The position numbers and the translations under genes are program-made. Positions 33,029 through 33,864 of a DNA stretch of 33,864 nt are shown here, in pieces. Numbering within the stretch: the stretch's first letter is position 1; each line of letters starts with the position of its first letter. The notes under the pieces were generated by a model. It saw only the letters and a program-made list of their open reading frames with translations. It made no database searches and was not told the DNA's origin. Origin of the DNA: Microbacteriaceae bacterium (GTDB lineage Bacteria > Actinomycetota > Actinomycetes > Actinomycetales > Microbacteriaceae); assembly GCA_025464815.1 (NCBI GenBank), contig JAODMW010000045.1, forward strand, positions 1 to 33,864, given 5' to 3'.

Positions 33029-33864
33029 ATGAGCATCCCCCTGTCGTTCGGCCCCTCGGTGGGTACCTCGGCAGCCGAACATCTCTCTCCATCCTTTCCG
33101 GAACGCGCTGCACGGGGCACGGCCGACAAGCTGAGGGCCTGGCAGGCCGAAGCTCTCGAGGCGTACTTCGTTTCGGAGCCGCGGGACTTCCTCGTCGCCG
33201 CGACGCCGGGCGCAGGCAAGACCACCTTCGCACTTCGGCTCGTCACCGAACTCCTCGCCCAGAAGAAGATCGACCGCGTGACGGTCGTGGCCCCGACCGA
33301 GCACCTCAAGCGGCAGTGGGCCGATGCCGCACATCGCGTCGGCGTGCGGCTCGACCCGAGCTTCAAGAACAGCCACGGTTGGCACGGCAAGCACTTCCAC
33401 GGCATCGCCGTCACCTACGCGCAGGTCGCGGTGAGGCCTGCTCTGCACCGGAATCTCACCGAGGGCGGACGCTCGCTCGTGATACTCGACGAGGTGCACC
33501 ATGGTGGTGATGCGCTCAGCTGGGGCGACGCGATCCGCGAGGCCTTCGCGCCGGCAACTCGCCGACTGTCGCTCACCGGGACGCCGTTCCGCTCGGACAC
33601 CTCGCCGATTCCCTTTGTCACGTACTACCCGGATGAGCACGGCATCCGCACCTCGAAGGCCGACTACGCCTACGGCTACGGCCGGGCCCTGGCCGACGGC
33701 GTGGTGCGTCCGGTGATCTTCATGGCCTATGCGGGCAAAATGCGCTGGCGCACCCGCACCGGGGACGAGATGGAAGCCAGGCTCGGTGAGGGCGACACGA
33801 AGGACGTGACGGCGCAGGCCTGGCGCACGGCGCTCGATCCGGAGGGCGAGTGGGTGCCCGCCGT
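33029..33864 (+). CDS. DEAD/DEAH-box helicase (C-terminus beyond right edge)
   Basis: Superfamily 2 ATP-dependent helicase. The translation from ATG 33029 begins MSIPLSFGPSVGTSA. Motif I (Walker A) is TPGAGKTT (59-66), Ia is VVAPTEHLKRQW, motif II is the DEVHH box (154-158), and motif III is SLTGTPFR (181-188). This is the layout of the DEAD/DEAH type found in many actinobacterial genomes, with the SF2 N-lobe and part of the linker present. The C-terminal helicase domain with motifs IV to VI is cut off. The frame stays open to the last base. No Shine-Dalgarno is evident; TAATGT suggests a very short leader. Confidence 0.9.
   Translation, partial: MSIPLSFGPSVGTSAAEHLSPSFPERAARGTADKLRAWQAEALEAYFVSEPRDFLVAATPGAGKTTFALRLVTELLAQKKIDRVTVVAPTEHLKRQWADAAHRVGVRLDPSFKNSHGWHGKHFHGIAVTYAQVAVRPALHRNLTEGGRSLVILDEVHHGGDALSWGDAIREAFAPATRRLSLTGTPFRSDTSPIPFVTYYPDEHGIRTSKADYAYGYGRALADGVVRPVIFMAYAGKMRWRTRTGDEMEARLGEGDTKDVTAQAWRTALDPEGEWVPA

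Overview
The window is high-GC actinobacterial chromosome, most likely from the family Microbacteriaceae. This rests on the tkt-tal-pgi-zwf operon, the ctaB/ctaA and SURF1 oxidase-assembly genes, a sufB-sufD-Rieske-sufC-sufT cluster, a divergent glgC/glgA pair, frequent GTG starts, 4-base GTGA gene overlaps and start codons placed directly after TAnnnT -10 elements. No phage, transposase, integrase, CRISPR array, tRNA or rRNA gene was seen. The content is core metabolism and housekeeping, so the unusual points are in fine structure rather than a new multigene system.

Layout. Positions 1-5756 (minus): pentose-phosphate operon in the order tkt, tal, pgi, zwf, with zwf running off the left edge. 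Positions 6029-7937 (plus): heme O and heme A synthesis (ctaB, ctaA). Positions 8173-12330 (plus): Fe-S assembly operon sufB, sufD, Rieske ferredoxin, sufC, sufT. Positions 12352-14718: bioY (minus) diverges from an ABC-F ATPase gene (plus). Positions 14719-14967: cruciform-forming palindromic repeats between convergent genes. Positions 14968-16333 (minus): DUF3099 membrane protein, an 83-residue Cys/His protein and SURF1, joined by GTGA overlaps. Positions 16404-17778: fabG (plus) converges on serB (minus). Positions 17833-20301: glgC (minus) and glgA/glgM (plus) diverge from a 45-base gap. Positions 20347-21477: an ABC ATPase and rpmE2, then a strong UUCG terminator. Positions 21552-23972 (minus): treS and a DnaQ-like exonuclease. 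Positions 24078-26077 (plus): an alpha/beta hydrolase overlapping a glycosyltransferase. Positions 26074-27661 (minus): a sirtuin and a histidine phosphatase. Positions 27778-31677 (plus): a SpoU methyltransferase, a D,D-carboxypeptidase-like protein, a fatty acid desaturase and a GNAT acetyltransferase. Position 31674 to the end: an SGNH hydrolase (minus), a GlsB/YeaQ membrane protein (plus) and a DEAD/DEAH helicase cut by the right edge.

How the genes fit together. Glucose-6-phosphate is a hub: Pgi and Zwf divide it between glycolysis and NADPH production, and Tal and Tkt recycle the pentoses. GlgC and GlgA/GlgM make ADP-glucose and the alpha-glucan or maltose-1-phosphate products, and TreS links maltose and trehalose. 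CtaB, CtaA and SURF1 mature the heme-copper oxidase. The Suf proteins supply Fe-S clusters.

The most notable points are a one-base frameshift inside sufB, the lack of any standard start codon for ctaA about 1.8 kb before it, two 80-90 bp cruciform repeats after the ABC-F gene, a set of genes whose starts lie six bases after a TAnnnT box (likely leaderless mRNAs), and two convergent gene pairs whose stop codons share a CTAG. No stretch longer than 300 bases lacks a gene. The longest gaps are 5757-6028, 14719-14967 and 7938-8172, and each is described among the features.
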